Positions 44,457 through 52,970 of a DNA stretch of 64,000 nucleotides are shown piece by piece; position 1 is the first letter of the stretch, and every line of letters begins with the position of its first letter. Made by a program: the position numbers and the translations under genes. Source of the stretch: Microbacterium natoriense. Lineage in GTDB: Bacteria > Actinomycetota > Actinomycetes > Actinomycetales > Microbacteriaceae. The stretch spans positions 4,127,386 through 4,191,385 of the forward strand of contig NZ_JAUSXV010000001.1 in assembly GCF_030816295.1 (NCBI RefSeq). Direction: 5' to 3'. Under the pieces are notes generated by a model, which saw only the letters and a list, made by a program, of their open reading frames with translations, was not told the origin of the DNA and made no database searches.

Positions 44457-45317
44457 TCAGCGGATGCCGTAGAAGGCGAGCGGCGTCGACCAGAACAGTC
44501 CGTCAGACGAGACTCCGCGCGACTGCGCCCACGAGTCGACGAACCGGAACCAGCGGGCACGACCGCCCGGCTGGTACGCGGTGTCGAACGACGAGACCGG
44601 CCAGTCGCTCCCCCACATCAGCCGCTCGGGACCGAACGCCTCGAGAGCGGCGTCGAGGAACGGAGTCAGCTGCGCCTCGGCCCAGCGCCCTCCGGCCTCT
44701 GCCGGCAGCCCCGACAGCTTCGCATGCACGAGGGGCCGTGCCGCGAGCTCGTGCACGTCTCGCAGCCATTCCGCCGAGGGGCGCAGCGGCGCAGCATCCG
44801 TCCCGACCCGAGGCTTGCCCAGATGATCCAGCACGACCCGCAGCTCGGGCACGGCGTCGGCGAGCGCCGTGACATCGGAGATCCCCTCCGCTCGCACGCA
44901 GGCGTCGAACGTCCATCCGCGCGCGGCGACCAGCTTCGCCCCGTCGACGAATGCCGGCGAAGAGGCGGTTCCGTGCGGCTCGTCCTGCAGCAGGTGCCGC
45001 ACGCCGATGACGCGCTCGTGCGCGGCGAGGCGCTCCAGATGCTCTGCCGTCGCCGCACCGGAGTCCAGCCGAGCGCCCGCCGTGATCGCGACGACGCCCG
45101 CGGCATCCGCGACGCTCTCGACCCACGCCACCTCGTCGAGGAACGCACGCTCGACCGTCCCGGCCTGCACGAAGACCGACACCTCCTCGGTGACGCCGGG
45201 CAGCTGCTCCTCGAAGAGCTCGTCTTCGGCGAAGCGGGCGGCCATCGGGCCCTCCAGCCAGTCGTACTCGAGCGTCCACGGATCCCACAGGTGCAGATGA
45301 CTGTCGACAACGCGCAT
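44457..45317 (-). CDS. L-fuconolactonase (amidohydrolase family)
   Basis: 286 residues of the amidohydrolase 2 family (COG3618), which holds fuconolactonases and related sugar lactonases. Seen: metal-binding VVDSHLHLWDP at the start, VRHLLQDEP, VHAKLSGL and MWGSDWPVSSF near the end. It would hydrolyse L-fucono-lactone to L-fuconate, the one step missing from the fuc genes at 30-35 kb. The start at 45317 is preferred because the motif begins there. A divergent gntR shares its promoter region. Confidence 0.85.
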   Translation of the reverse strand: MRVVDSHLHLWDPWTLEYDWLEGPMAARFAEDELFEEQLPGVTEEVSVFVQAGTVERAFLDEVAWVESVADAAGVVAITAGARLDSGAATAEHLERLAAHERVIGVRHLLQDEPHGTASSPAFVDGAKLVAARGWTFDACVRAEGISDVTALADAVPELRVVLDHLGKPRVGTDAAPLRPSAEWLRDVHELAARPLVHAKLSGLPAEAGGRWAEAQLTPFLDAALEAFGPERLMWGSDWPVSSFDTAYQPGGRARWFRFVDSWAQSRGVSSDGLFWSTPLAFYGIR

Positions 45318-45335
45318 GCTCCCATCTTGCCTCAG

Positions 45336-45346
45336 ACATCCGATCA
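45336..45346. promoter_or_regulatory. fuc-type GntR operator
   Basis: ACATC-C-GATCA matches ACATC-N-GATGT at 33032-33042 in one full half and three bases of the other. It lies between the divergent lactonase and gntR genes, 19 bases from each start codon. Confidence 0.55.
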
Positions 45347-45364
45347 ATGTGCGAGGATGACGCC

Positions 45365-46042
45365 ATGGCAGTGACAGATGAGGCGATCGAGAAGATCAAG
45401 GCGATGATCGTGTCGGGCGAGCTCGGCCCCGGCGACCGCCTGCCCCCCGAGAAAGAGCTGTCCGAGCGCCTCGGCCTGAGTCGCAACTCCATGCGCGAAG
45501 CCGTGAAGGCGCTCGAAGTCATCCGAGTTCTCGATGTGCGCCGCGGCGACGGCACCTACGTCACCAGCCTCGAGCCGCACCTGCTGCTCGAGGCCATCGC
45601 GTTCGTCGTCGACATGCACGACGACGACTCGATGCTCGAGATCTTCGCGGTCAGGCGGATGCTGGAGTCCCAGGCCACGGGTCTCGCGGCCACGCTCGGC
45701 ACCGACGACGAGATCGCCGAGCTCGTACAGGAGGTCGACGGGGTGGATGCCTCGGTCGGCATCGAAGAACTCGTGGAGCACGACATCCGCTTCCACCGCG
45801 AGATCGTGGGGATGGCGCGCAACGCCTACCTCTCGAGCCTGATCGAGCACCTCAGCAGCCAGACGGTCCGCGCGCGCGTCTGGCGCGGACTCACCGAAGG
45901 CGGCGCGGTCGAGCGCACCCTCTCGGAGCATCGCGCGATCGCCGACGCGATCGCGCAGCACGACGCCGCGCTCGCGACCTCGCTCACGACCGCGCACATC
46001 GCCGGAGTCGAACGCTGGCTGCGGCAGGCCGCGTCAGCCTGA
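45365..46042 (+). CDS. GntR-family (FadR/FCD) regulator, likely of L-fucose genes
   Basis: 225 residues. The winged helix is [46 protein letters not shown]; the FCD domain follows ([43 protein letters not shown]). Divergent to the fuconolactonase gene, and an operator motif before it also sits in the shared fuc promoter at 33032. It probably represses all fuc genes and is relieved by a pathway intermediate (inference). Confidence 0.85.
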   Translation: MAVTDEAIEKIKAMIVSGELGPGDRLPPEKELSERLGLSRNSMREAVKALEVIRVLDVRRGDGTYVTSLEPHLLLEAIAFVVDMHDDDSMLEIFAVRRMLESQATGLAATLGTDDEIAELVQEVDGVDASVGIEELVEHDIRFHREIVGMARNAYLSSLIEHLSSQTVRARVWRGLTEGGAVERTLSEHRAIADAIAQHDAALATSLTTAHIAGVERWLRQAASA

Positions 46043-46064
46043 CCCGCCGAGTACCCTCGAGATC

Positions 46065-47123
46065 ATGACCTCCTGGACCAGCACCGCGATCGCCCTGCTG
46101 GAGGCCGATGCCAACCGCAGCGCCGACACGCACCTGCATCTGTTCCCGCTGCCTGCGCAGTGGGGCATCGACCTGTACCTGAAAGACGAGTCGGTGCATC
46201 CGACCGGCTCCCTCAAGCACCGCCTCGCGCGCTCGCTGATCCTCTACGGTCTGGTCAACGGACGCATCACCGAGGACTCAGTGCTCGTGGAGTCGTCGAG
46301 CGGCTCGACCGCCGTGTCAGAAGCGTATTTCGCGCGGATGCTGGGACTGACGTTCATCACCGTGGTGCCTCGCTCGACCAGCCAGGAGAAGATCGACCTC
46401 ATCGAGTTCTACGGCGGCCGCTGCCATTTCGTCGACCGCGCGGAGGACATCTCCCCCGAGGCCAGGCGACTCGCGAGCGACTGCCGCGGCCACTACCTCG
46501 ATCAGTTCACGTTCGCCGAGCGCGCGACCGACTGGCGTGGCAACAACAACATCGCCGAGAGCGTGTTCAGCCAGCTGTCGCAGGAGCGGCATCCGATCCC
46601 CCGCTGGATCGTCGTCGGGGCGGGCACCGGCGGCACCAGTGCGACCTTCGGCCGGTACGTCAAGTACCGCAGGCACGAGACGCAGGTCGCGGTCGTCGAC
46701 CCCGAGGGCTCGGCGTTCTACGACGGCTGGGCCGGCACGACGGACGCTCCGGCGGGACGCCCGAGTCGCATCGAGGGCATCGGCCGCCCGCGCGTCGAGC
46801 CCTCGTTCGTGCCGAGCGTGATCGACGAGATGCTGCGCATCCCGGATGCCGGCTCGATCGCCGCGATCCGGCTGTTGAAGGAGCGCACGCTGCACTGGGC
46901 GGGCGGTTCCACCGGCACGAATCTGTACGGCGCGTTCCAGCTGATCGCGCGCATGCGGGCGGCGGGCGAGACAGGAAGCGTCGTCACGCTGATCTGCGAC
47001 AGCGGCGTCCGCTACGCCGGCACCTACTACTCCGACGAGTGGGTCGCCGAGCAGGGGTGGGATCTCGCGCCGCACCGCGCCCGGCTCGAGCGGTTCCTCG
47101 AGACCGGCGACTGGGTGGAGTGA
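46065..47123 (+). CDS. cds1: PLP-dependent cysteine desulfhydrase/synthase-like protein
   Basis: 352 residues of the fold-type II PLP family. The Schiff-base Lys is in [15 protein letters not shown] (about residue 51), the phosphate loop in [15 protein letters not shown] and [15 protein letters not shown]. It resembles mycobacterial Cds1, an L-cysteine desulfhydrase, more than CysK, with a C-terminal TYYSDEW motif. TACCCT lies seven bases before the ATG, a leaderless start. A cysteine synthase activity cannot be excluded. It is followed by an ACT-domain gene 23 bp later. Confidence 0.78.
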   Translation: MTSWTSTAIALLEADANRSADTHLHLFPLPAQWGIDLYLKDESVHPTGSLKHRLARSLILYGLVNGRITEDSVLVESSSGSTAVSEAYFARMLGLTFITVVPRSTSQEKIDLIEFYGGRCHFVDRAEDISPEARRLASDCRGHYLDQFTFAERATDWRGNNNIAESVFSQLSQERHPIPRWIVVGAGTGGTSATFGRYVKYRRHETQVAVVDPEGSAFYDGWAGTTDAPAGRPSRIEGIGRPRVEPSFVPSVIDEMLRIPDAGSIAAIRLLKERTLHWAGGSTGTNLYGAFQLIARMRAAGETGSVVTLICDSGVRYAGTYYSDEWVAEQGWDLAPHRARLERFLETGDWVE

Positions 47124-47146
47124 GTCGGCGGGGCTACGCTGTGGCC

Positions 47147-47653
47147 ATGACAACTCTGATCCTCACCGTCGCGGGTGCAGACCGTCCGGGCCTCGTCGCC
47201 GCCGTCGCCGATGTCGTCGACGCGCACGGCGGCAACTGGGAGAACAGCAGCCTGGCTGAGCTCGCCGGCACCTTCGCCGGCGTCATCGAGGTCTCGGTCG
47301 CGGCCGACCGGGCGACCGAACTCGAACAGGCGCTGCACGCGCTCGAGGGGCTGCTCACGGTGGCGGTGCACACCGGATCGGATGACGTGGCATCCGATGA
47401 CCGTCTGCTCGGGATCCAGGTGCTCGGCAACGACCGCCCCGGCATCGTGCGCGAGATCTCCGGGGTGCTGAACGCCCATGCGCTGAGCATCGAGGAGCTG
47501 GCGACCGAGACCCGCGACGCCGCGATGGCGGGCGGGCGCCTGTTCGAAGCATCCGTGACCGCGAAGGTGCCGGCATCCGTCGACCTCGAGACCCTGCAGG
47601 CCGACCTCGAGCGCCTGGCCAGCGAGATCCAGGTCGACATCACGGTCGACTGA
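47147..47653 (+). CDS. double ACT-domain protein (GcvR-like)
   Basis: 168 residues with two ACT units: LTVAGADRPGLVAAVADVVDAHGGNWENSSL (residues about 6-36) and GIQVLGNDRPGIVREISGVLNAHALSIEELAT (about 88-119). ACT domains bind amino acids. The layout matches GcvR, the glycine cleavage regulator of proteobacteria, but no DNA-binding part or gcv genes are here. TACGCT lies six bases before the ATG. It may sense cysteine or glycine linked to the preceding enzyme. Confidence 0.82.
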   Translation: MTTLILTVAGADRPGLVAAVADVVDAHGGNWENSSLAELAGTFAGVIEVSVAADRATELEQALHALEGLLTVAVHTGSDDVASDDRLLGIQVLGNDRPGIVREISGVLNAHALSIEELATETRDAAMAGGRLFEASVTAKVPASVDLETLQADLERLASEIQVDITVD

Positions 47654-47665
47654 GTCGCAAATACC

Positions 47666-47745
47666 TCGAGACCCCCACTTACCGCCGAGACCCCCACCTG
47701 CTGACGTCAGCAGGTGGGGGTCTCGGCGATAGATGGGGGTCTCGG
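47666..47745. terminator. 80-bp near-perfect palindrome between convergent genes
   Basis: Two 40-bp arms (47666-47705 and 47706-47745) meet with no loop at GTCAGCAG-type sequence and match at about 36 of 40 positions. Each arm carries the unit CGAGACCCCCA twice. It lies between the convergent ACT and aldo/keto reductase genes, so it could end both transcripts. The repeated unit suggests a mobile or recombining element. Confidence 0.65.
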
Positions 47746-47759
47746 TGCGAGGATCCGCG

Positions 47760-48773
47760 TCAGACCAGTCGAGCCTTCGGCGACACCGAGTACGTGTCCT
47801 CGGGGTCGCGGTTCGGCACGTCGCCGAGAGCGGTGTCGATCGCGGCCATCGTGTCGGCATCGAGCTTCACGCCCGATGCCTTGACCGTGTCGGCGAGCTG
47901 CTCGGGGCGCGATGCTCCGACGAGGGCCGCGGCAACGTTCGGGTTCTGCAGCACCCAGGCGATCGCGAGCTGCGGCATCGTGAGGCCCGCTTCGGCCGCG
48001 ATCGGCTTGAGCCGCTGCACGGCCTCGAGGATCTCGTCGCGCAGGAAGCCCTTGATGAAGTCGGCACCGGAGTGCGGGTCTGTCGCGCGCGACCCATCGG
48101 GCACCGGCTGACCGGGCAGGTACTTGCCGCTCAGCACGCCCTGCGCCATGGGCGACCACACGATCTGCGAGATGCCGAGCTCCTCGGATGCCGGCACGAC
48201 CTTGCCCTCGATCACGCGGTGCAGCATCGAGTACTGCGGCTGGTTCGAGATGAGCTGCACACCCAGCTGCTTCGCGAGGGCGTGGCCATCTCGCAGCTGC
48301 TCCGCGGTCCACTCCGAGACGCCGATGTACAGCGCCTTGCCCTGGCGGACAACGTCGGCGAAGGCCTGGAAGGTCTCCTCCAGCGGGGTCTCGTAGTCGA
48401 AGCGATGCGCCTGGTACAGATCGACATAGTCGGTGCCGAGTCGCGTGAGGGAACCGTTGATCGACTCGAGGATGTGCTTGCGCGAGAGACCGGTGTCGTT
48501 CGGCCCCTTCGGACCGGTCGGGAAGTAGACCTTCGTGAAGATCTCCAGGCCCTCGCGGCGCTGGCCCTTCAGCGCGTCCCCGAGCACGACCTCGGCGGCC
48601 GTGTTGGCGTAGGTGTCTGCGGTGTCGAAGGTGGTGATGCCGGCATCCAGAGCGGCGTGCACCGTCTTGACCGCCGCGTCGTCGCCGACCTGCGAGGCGT
48701 GCGTGACCCAGTTGCCGTAGGTGATCTCAGAGACCTTGAGACCGCTGTTGCCGAGATAGCGATAGTTGACCAT
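47760..48773 (-). CDS. aldo/keto reductase (Kv-beta/YghZ-like)
   Basis: 337 residues with the (beta/alpha)8 aldo/keto reductase fold. Seen: FDTADTYANTAAEVVLGDAL with the catalytic Asp and Tyr, IFTKVYFP with the Lys, and YQAHRFDYETP with the His. The sequence type (RYLGNSGLKVSEITYG at the start) is of the voltage-gated K-channel beta-subunit-like branch. It reduces aldehydes or ketones with NADPH. TAGCGT lies six bases before the ATG. Real substrate unknown. Confidence 0.86.
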   Translation of the reverse strand: MVNYRYLGNSGLKVSEITYGNWVTHASQVGDDAAVKTVHAALDAGITTFDTADTYANTAAEVVLGDALKGQRREGLEIFTKVYFPTGPKGPNDTGLSRKHILESINGSLTRLGTDYVDLYQAHRFDYETPLEETFQAFADVVRQGKALYIGVSEWTAEQLRDGHALAKQLGVQLISNQPQYSMLHRVIEGKVVPASEELGISQIVWSPMAQGVLSGKYLPGQPVPDGSRATDPHSGADFIKGFLRDEILEAVQRLKPIAAEAGLTMPQLAIAWVLQNPNVAAALVGASRPEQLADTVKASGVKLDADTMAAIDTALGDVPNRDPEDTYSVSPKARLV

Positions 48774-48818
48774 GATTCCACGCTACCGGCCGTCAAAGCC
48801 CCCGGGGTCGGTCACGAC

Positions 48819-50297
48819 TCACAAGGTCGCCCGATACTCCCGCCATGCATCCCCCAGCCGGGCGATCGCCTCGGTCAGCACTTCGTCAGGGGCCGTGAAC
48901 GGGATGCGGATGTGATCGTCGGGGGCGACGGATGCTGCGAACGCAGCCGAGCCCGCGACCGAGACGCCGTGAGTTGCCGCAACCCTCGCGAGCGCTGCCG
49001 CCGAGCCGATCGGCAGCTGCGCCCACAGCGACAGGCCTCCCCGCGGGGGCACGGTCGTCCAGTCGGGCAGGTGCTCCGCCATCAGCGACTGCAGCAGTCG
49101 AAGCCGCGCGTGGTGCACGCGGCTGTTCTGCCGGCGCAGTTCGTCGGCGTGCGCGAGCAGATCCATCGCGAGCAGCTGGGCGGGAACGCTCGTGGACTGA
49201 TCGGCGAGCTGGCGTGCACCGCGCAGCCGCCGCACCAGCACGGGGTCGGCGCGCAGCCAGCCGATGCGGAGCCCCGCCCACGCCCACTTCGACACCGACT
49301 CGACGACGATCACGGGAGCGTCGGGCCGCTCCGCTGCGAGAGACGGCGGCACGACCCCGTCGAACGAGATCCCGGCGACGACGCGGTCTTCGATCACCGG
49401 CACCCCGTATTGCGCGGCGAGCTCCGCGACGCGATGCCGCGCCTGAGCGGGAAGACGGGTTCCGGTCGGGTTCTGGTGATGCGGGTTGAGAGCGACGAGG
49501 GCGGGTCGCAGCCTGGCCATCGCGATCTCGAGCGCGTCGACGTCGAGCCCGTCGGCGGTCATCGGTATGCCGTGCACGACGCCGCCGCGCAGGCCGACCG
49601 AGTCGGTGACACCCGGCCAGGTGATCTCTTCCGCGAGCACGACGTCGCCGGGCGCCACCAGGGCGTTGATGACGAGGCTGATCGCCTGCTGCGCGCCGTG
49701 CGTGACGAGGATCTGCTCGGGCGTGGTCGGCGTGCCCTCGGCGCGGAACAGCTCGGCGATCTGCTCGCGCAGGGCGGCGAGGCCGGCGGGATCGGTCTCC
49801 GGGAGCAACGCGAGATCGAGCCTGGGGGTGTGCGCGGTGATCAGCTGCACCGCGAGGTCGGGTATCTGCGGCACCGTGCGCAACAGGTCGATCGCGTTCG
49901 GCAGCGCGGAGAACAGTGCCTCGCCGCGTCCTGGTCGCTGCATCGGAACGGCGGATGCCGCAGCCCCGGCGACCCGGGTACCGCTGCCCTGGCGGCGCTC
50001 GACGAGGCCATCGTCGGCGAGATCGGAATAGGCGGCGACCACCGTGCCCCGCGAAACCGACGTCACCGCGGCGAGCGCGCGCTCGGCGGGCAGCCGGTCT
50101 CCTGGGCGCAGCTCACCCCCGGCGATCAGCGCGCCGACGGCCTGCGACAGGCGCGAGGCCAGCGTGCCGTCGCCCTGCGTCCAGCGGCCGAGGCGTGCGG
50201 CGAGGCGCTCGACCGAGACGTCGCCGGCGTGCACGAGTGGTCCATCTGCCGATCGCTGATCCACCCGGCGTGAATTGGCCCTGTCCGTGATGCCCAT
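48819..50297 (-). CDS. MocR/PdxR-type regulator (GntR domain fused to aminotransferase domain)
   Basis: 492 residues. The N-terminal wHTH is LRPGDRLPAERALAAVTSVSRGTVVAAYSDLADDGLV (about residues 60-100). A fold-type I aminotransferase domain follows (NPHHQNPTGTRLP; the PLP-binding Lys in VVESVSKWAWAGLRIGW). Such proteins regulate B6 or amino-acid genes using PLP as cofactor. I chose the ATG at 50297; an upstream start at 50378 would overlap the divergent gene. Its target may be the divergent small gene at 50317. Confidence 0.85.
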   Translation of the reverse strand: MGITDRANSRRVDQRSADGPLVHAGDVSVERLAARLGRWTQGDGTLASRLSQAVGALIAGGELRPGDRLPAERALAAVTSVSRGTVVAAYSDLADDGLVERRQGSGTRVAGAAASAVPMQRPGRGEALFSALPNAIDLLRTVPQIPDLAVQLITAHTPRLDLALLPETDPAGLAALREQIAELFRAEGTPTTPEQILVTHGAQQAISLVINALVAPGDVVLAEEITWPGVTDSVGLRGGVVHGIPMTADGLDVDALEIAMARLRPALVALNPHHQNPTGTRLPAQARHRVAELAAQYGVPVIEDRVVAGISFDGVVPPSLAAERPDAPVIVVESVSKWAWAGLRIGWLRADPVLVRRLRGARQLADQSTSVPAQLLAMDLLAHADELRRQNSRVHHARLRLLQSLMAEHLPDWTTVPPRGGLSLWAQLPIGSAAALARVAATHGVSVAGSAAFAASVAPDDHIRIPFTAPDEVLTEAIARLGDAWREYRATL

Positions 50298-50316
50298 GAA
50301 GCTCGATTCTGGACCA

Positions 50317-50661
50317 ATGAGCATCCCCATCGCCACAGAAGCGTCGGTTCTTGCGCCAATCAACCCCGATTGGACCATCGCCGAGCTCGTCGAATGGCTC
50401 GCCGACGACTCCCGTCAGCACGACGTGGCGTTGCAGCATCCGCTCGCGCTGATCGAGCGAGCCGTCACCGGCGAGACGTGGATCCGCACGCCGTCGACCG
50501 TGGCACTCGTGCGCTCGCTGACCTCCGCCGCACGCACGCACGGTGCCGTCGTGATCGCCGACCTGACGCCGTTCGAGTCGCAGTTCGTGCCGCTCGGAGG
50601 CACGTCAAGCGGCACGAATCGCGACCGGAAGGAGCGGATGCCCGAGCCTCAGGTCGCCTGA
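50317..50661 (+). CDS. small unknown protein, tail built from REP-like DNA
   Basis: 114 residues. I recognise no family. The body (TIAELVEWLADDSRQHDVALQHPLALIERAVTGETWIRTPSTVALVRSL) looks like a genuine small soluble protein with a hydrophobic core. The last 25 residues (FESQFVPLGGTSSGTNRDRKE) are encoded by the inverted REP-like pair at 50575-50630. GATTCT lies six bases before this ATG. It faces the MocR gene 20 bp away and overlaps the DUF4407 gene by 13 bp at its end. Confidence 0.5.
   Translation: MSIPIATEASVLAPINPDWTIAELVEWLADDSRQHDVALQHPLALIERAVTGETWIRTPSTVALVRSLTSAARTHGAVVIADLTPFESQFVPLGGTSSGTNRDRKERMPEPQVA
50575..50630. repeat. REP-like inverted pair within a gene end
   Basis: GTCGCAGTTCGTGCCGCT (50577-50594) on the plus strand and an inverted copy at 50608-50630 form a hairpin. 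They are of the same family as the arrays at 34825-34967 and 36027-36168. The pair lies inside the 3-prime end of the small gene. Confidence 0.7.
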
Positions 50662-52232
50662 GCGGGAGCGGGAGGGGAAGCGGGAGCGGGTGGGGGAACG
50701 GGAGCCGGTGCGGGAACGGACGTCTCGGCCGGAGCGGCTTCCGCCAGGGACGAGTCCACGGCCTGCGACTGGGCCGACACGATGTCGGCGCGGTCGCGGA
50801 ACCCCTCTGCCGTGACCTTGTCGAGAGCGACCTGCTTGCGGATCGCCGCGGCCTTCTCGTACAGCGTGGGCTCGCCGTACGAGGTGAGCACCTTCACGAG
50901 CACGGGCAGCAGCTCGATCATGAAGAACAGCGCGGCGATCAGCCAGTGCGCCCACAGGATCGTCGGCTCCTTCTCGCTGAGCCGGTTGAGCCCGCTGATC
51001 TGGCTGAGCAGACCGGTCGCACCCGCGTTGCCCTGGGCGACGGCATCCGCTCTCGCGTTGTACGCGGCGAGCGCCGCGTCGTAGGTCTTCTGCGCCGCGG
51101 GCAGCTGCGACTGGGCCTCCGTGCGGTTCTGCTTCTCGGACGTCGCCGTGTTCTCCTTGGCCGAGCTGCCAGCGGCCGCGAGCTCCTCGTTGGCGGTGCG
51201 CAGCTGTGCCGCGAGCGCGTCGTAGGTCTGCTGAGCCTCGGCGAGCTGAGCCTGAGCGGCGTCCGAGCTCGCGCCCTCGCCGTTCACTCCGGTGCAGCCG
51301 GGCACGGTGCCAGCGCCCTCACCTGTGAGCTCGCACTGGTAGAGCACCCTGGCCTGGTCGATCACGGCTTGCTGCGCGGTCATCTTCGCGGTGAGGTCGT
51401 CGACGGTCGACTGCGCGGCGGCCTCGCTCGCCGACGAAGAGTCGGTGCCGGCGACGATGCCGGTCGCGGCCTGGTTCTGGAGTTCGGCGAGATGCGCGGA
51501 CGCCGCATCCAGCGCCTTCTTCTCGGGGCCCGTCTCGAGAGCGTCCTGATCGGACTGCGCCTGCGTGATGTTCGTGGACGCGACCTCTCGGGCGATGTCG
51601 TTGTGGAAGATCTGCAGCACGAGCGGCTCTGCCACCACGAAGCCGATGATCGCAGCCATGATCACGCGCGGGATCGCGAGCCCGATCAGCCGCCAGATGT
51701 TCTTCGTCGACGCCATGGTCGAGGTGAGGAAGCGATCGAGGTTGAAGATGATCAGCGCCCACACGATCGCGAGCGGCACAGCCAGCCAGATCAGGGCGCC
51801 CACGCCGGTCGTCAACGCGAACAGCATCGAGATCGCCGAGACCAGCGCGGTGCCTGCGAGCACGAAGAACATCTGGACGAAACGCGGGGTCTCGCCGGGA
51901 ACGCGGTCGAGGATCTCGCCCTCGGCGCCGCCGAGGATCGCGAGGGTGCGCAGGCGAGATCCGGGGACGCGCGGCTTCTTGTCGCGCTTCGGACGTGGCG
52001 TCCGCTCCTTCTTCTCTCGGATGGTGGATGCCGGAGCCGGCTCCGCTTCGAGAGGGTCGATGACCTCGATGGGGTGCGTCGCGGTGTCTGCTGCAGACTC
52101 GCTGCCGGACGGCTCGAACGCCCGCAGGAAGTCGAGGTCGTCGTCGGTCACAGAGCCCTGAGGGGCGTCGGTGTCGAACGAGATCCGCCCCTGGGAATCC
52201 ATCCGGCCGGGGCGATGCGCGGAATAGGCCAT
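50649..52232 (-). CDS. DUF4407 membrane protein
   Basis: 527 residues. A charged N-terminal third is followed by four membrane helices (for example FVQMFFVLAGTALVSAISMLFAL and VIMAAIIGFVVAEPLVLQIF), typical for DUF4407. A long Ala/Gln/Glu-rich coiled-coil region then spans about residues 220-400, and a last helix (HWLIAALFFMIELLPVLVKVL) precedes a Pro/Ala-rich tail. TACCCT lies six bases before the ATG. The family's function is unknown. It is a possible envelope or mechanosensing scaffold only by shape. Confidence 0.8.
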   Translation of the reverse strand: MAYSAHRPGRMDSQGRISFDTDAPQGSVTDDDLDFLRAFEPSGSESAADTATHPIEVIDPLEAEPAPASTIREKKERTPRPKRDKKPRVPGSRLRTLAILGGAEGEILDRVPGETPRFVQMFFVLAGTALVSAISMLFALTTGVGALIWLAVPLAIVWALIIFNLDRFLTSTMASTKNIWRLIGLAIPRVIMAAIIGFVVAEPLVLQIFHNDIAREVASTNITQAQSDQDALETGPEKKALDAASAHLAELQNQAATGIVAGTDSSSASEAAAQSTVDDLTAKMTAQQAVIDQARVLYQCELTGEGAGTVPGCTGVNGEGASSDAAQAQLAEAQQTYDALAAQLRTANEELAAAGSSAKENTATSEKQNRTEAQSQLPAAQKTYDAALAAYNARADAVAQGNAGATGLLSQISGLNRLSEKEPTILWAHWLIAALFFMIELLPVLVKVLTSYGEPTLYEKAAAIRKQVALDKVTAEGFRDRADIVSAQSQAVDSSLAEAAPAETSVPAPAPVPPPAPASPPAPAQAT

Positions 52233-52336
52233 CCTTCGAGGGTAGGGAACCACGCCTGTGCATCCCCCGGACGATCCCTGCGAGGCATTCACAGGTTCGG
52301 GGTGCGCGTTCGCATCCGCGATGCCAGTCTTGACCC

Positions 52337-52819
52337 ATGAAGACCCTGCTGCTCGCCCGCCACGCGAAGTCGGACTGGGATGTGTTCGGCGCCGCCGATC
52401 ATGACCGGACCCTGAACTCCCGCGGTCGTCGCGACGCGCCAGCGATGGCGCGGCGACTCATCGACGACGGCCTCCGCGTGGACCGCATCGTCTCGAGCAG
52501 CGCCGCCCGCGCGCGCAGCACGGCCGATGACTATGCCGCCGCATTCGGACTCGCCGTGGTCGAAGAGCCCCTGCTCTACGAAGCATCCTCTCGCTCTATC
52601 CTCGCGATCGCGGCGGCGTTGCCAGACGAGAGCGAGGTCGCGATGCTCGTCGGCCACAACCCAGGGATGAGCGACGCGGTGGGCGAGCTGACCGGCGCCT
52701 TCGAAGGCCTGCCGACCTGCGCCGTCGCCGAGTGCGCGGTCGACGTCGGTTCCTGGGCCGAGCTCATCGAAGGCACCGGCCGCCTGCTGCGCGTGCGCAC
52801 GCCCCGCGACGACGAGTAG
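52337..52819 (+). CDS. sixA: SixA-type phosphohistidine phosphatase (histidine phosphatase family)
   Basis: 160 residues. The catalytic RH(G/A) motif is LLLARHAKSDWD near residue 8, with VDRIVSSSAARARSTADDY and the second His in VGHNPGMSD. SixA removes phosphate from histidine of phosphorelay or PTS proteins; in actinobacteria the target is mostly unknown. CAGTCT lies six bases before the ATG, a leaderless start. Confidence 0.87.
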   Translation: MKTLLLARHAKSDWDVFGAADHDRTLNSRGRRDAPAMARRLIDDGLRVDRIVSSSAARARSTADDYAAAFGLAVVEEPLLYEASSRSILAIAAALPDESEVAMLVGHNPGMSDAVGELTGAFEGLPTCAVAECAVDVGSWAELIEGTGRLLRVRTPRDDE

Positions 52820-52865
52820 CGCTGCCCGACTCCGACATCGCGAGGACCGGTGACGCGCGGCGGAT

Positions 52866-52932
52866 TCGACGAGTGCACGGCATCTCGCCGAGAGCACGGC
52901 TCACCGCCGCCGACCGCCCGTGCACTCGTCGA
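52866..52932. terminator. 15-bp inverted repeat between convergent genes
   Basis: TCGACGAGTGCACGG (52866-52880) and its exact complement (52918-52932) flank a 37-base loop that itself contains GAGCACGG-type copies of the arm. It lies between the convergent sixA and tetR genes and could terminate both. Confidence 0.5.
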
Positions 52933-52970
52933 CAGCACGGGAACTCGATGCCGGACGAGATCGCTCGAGG

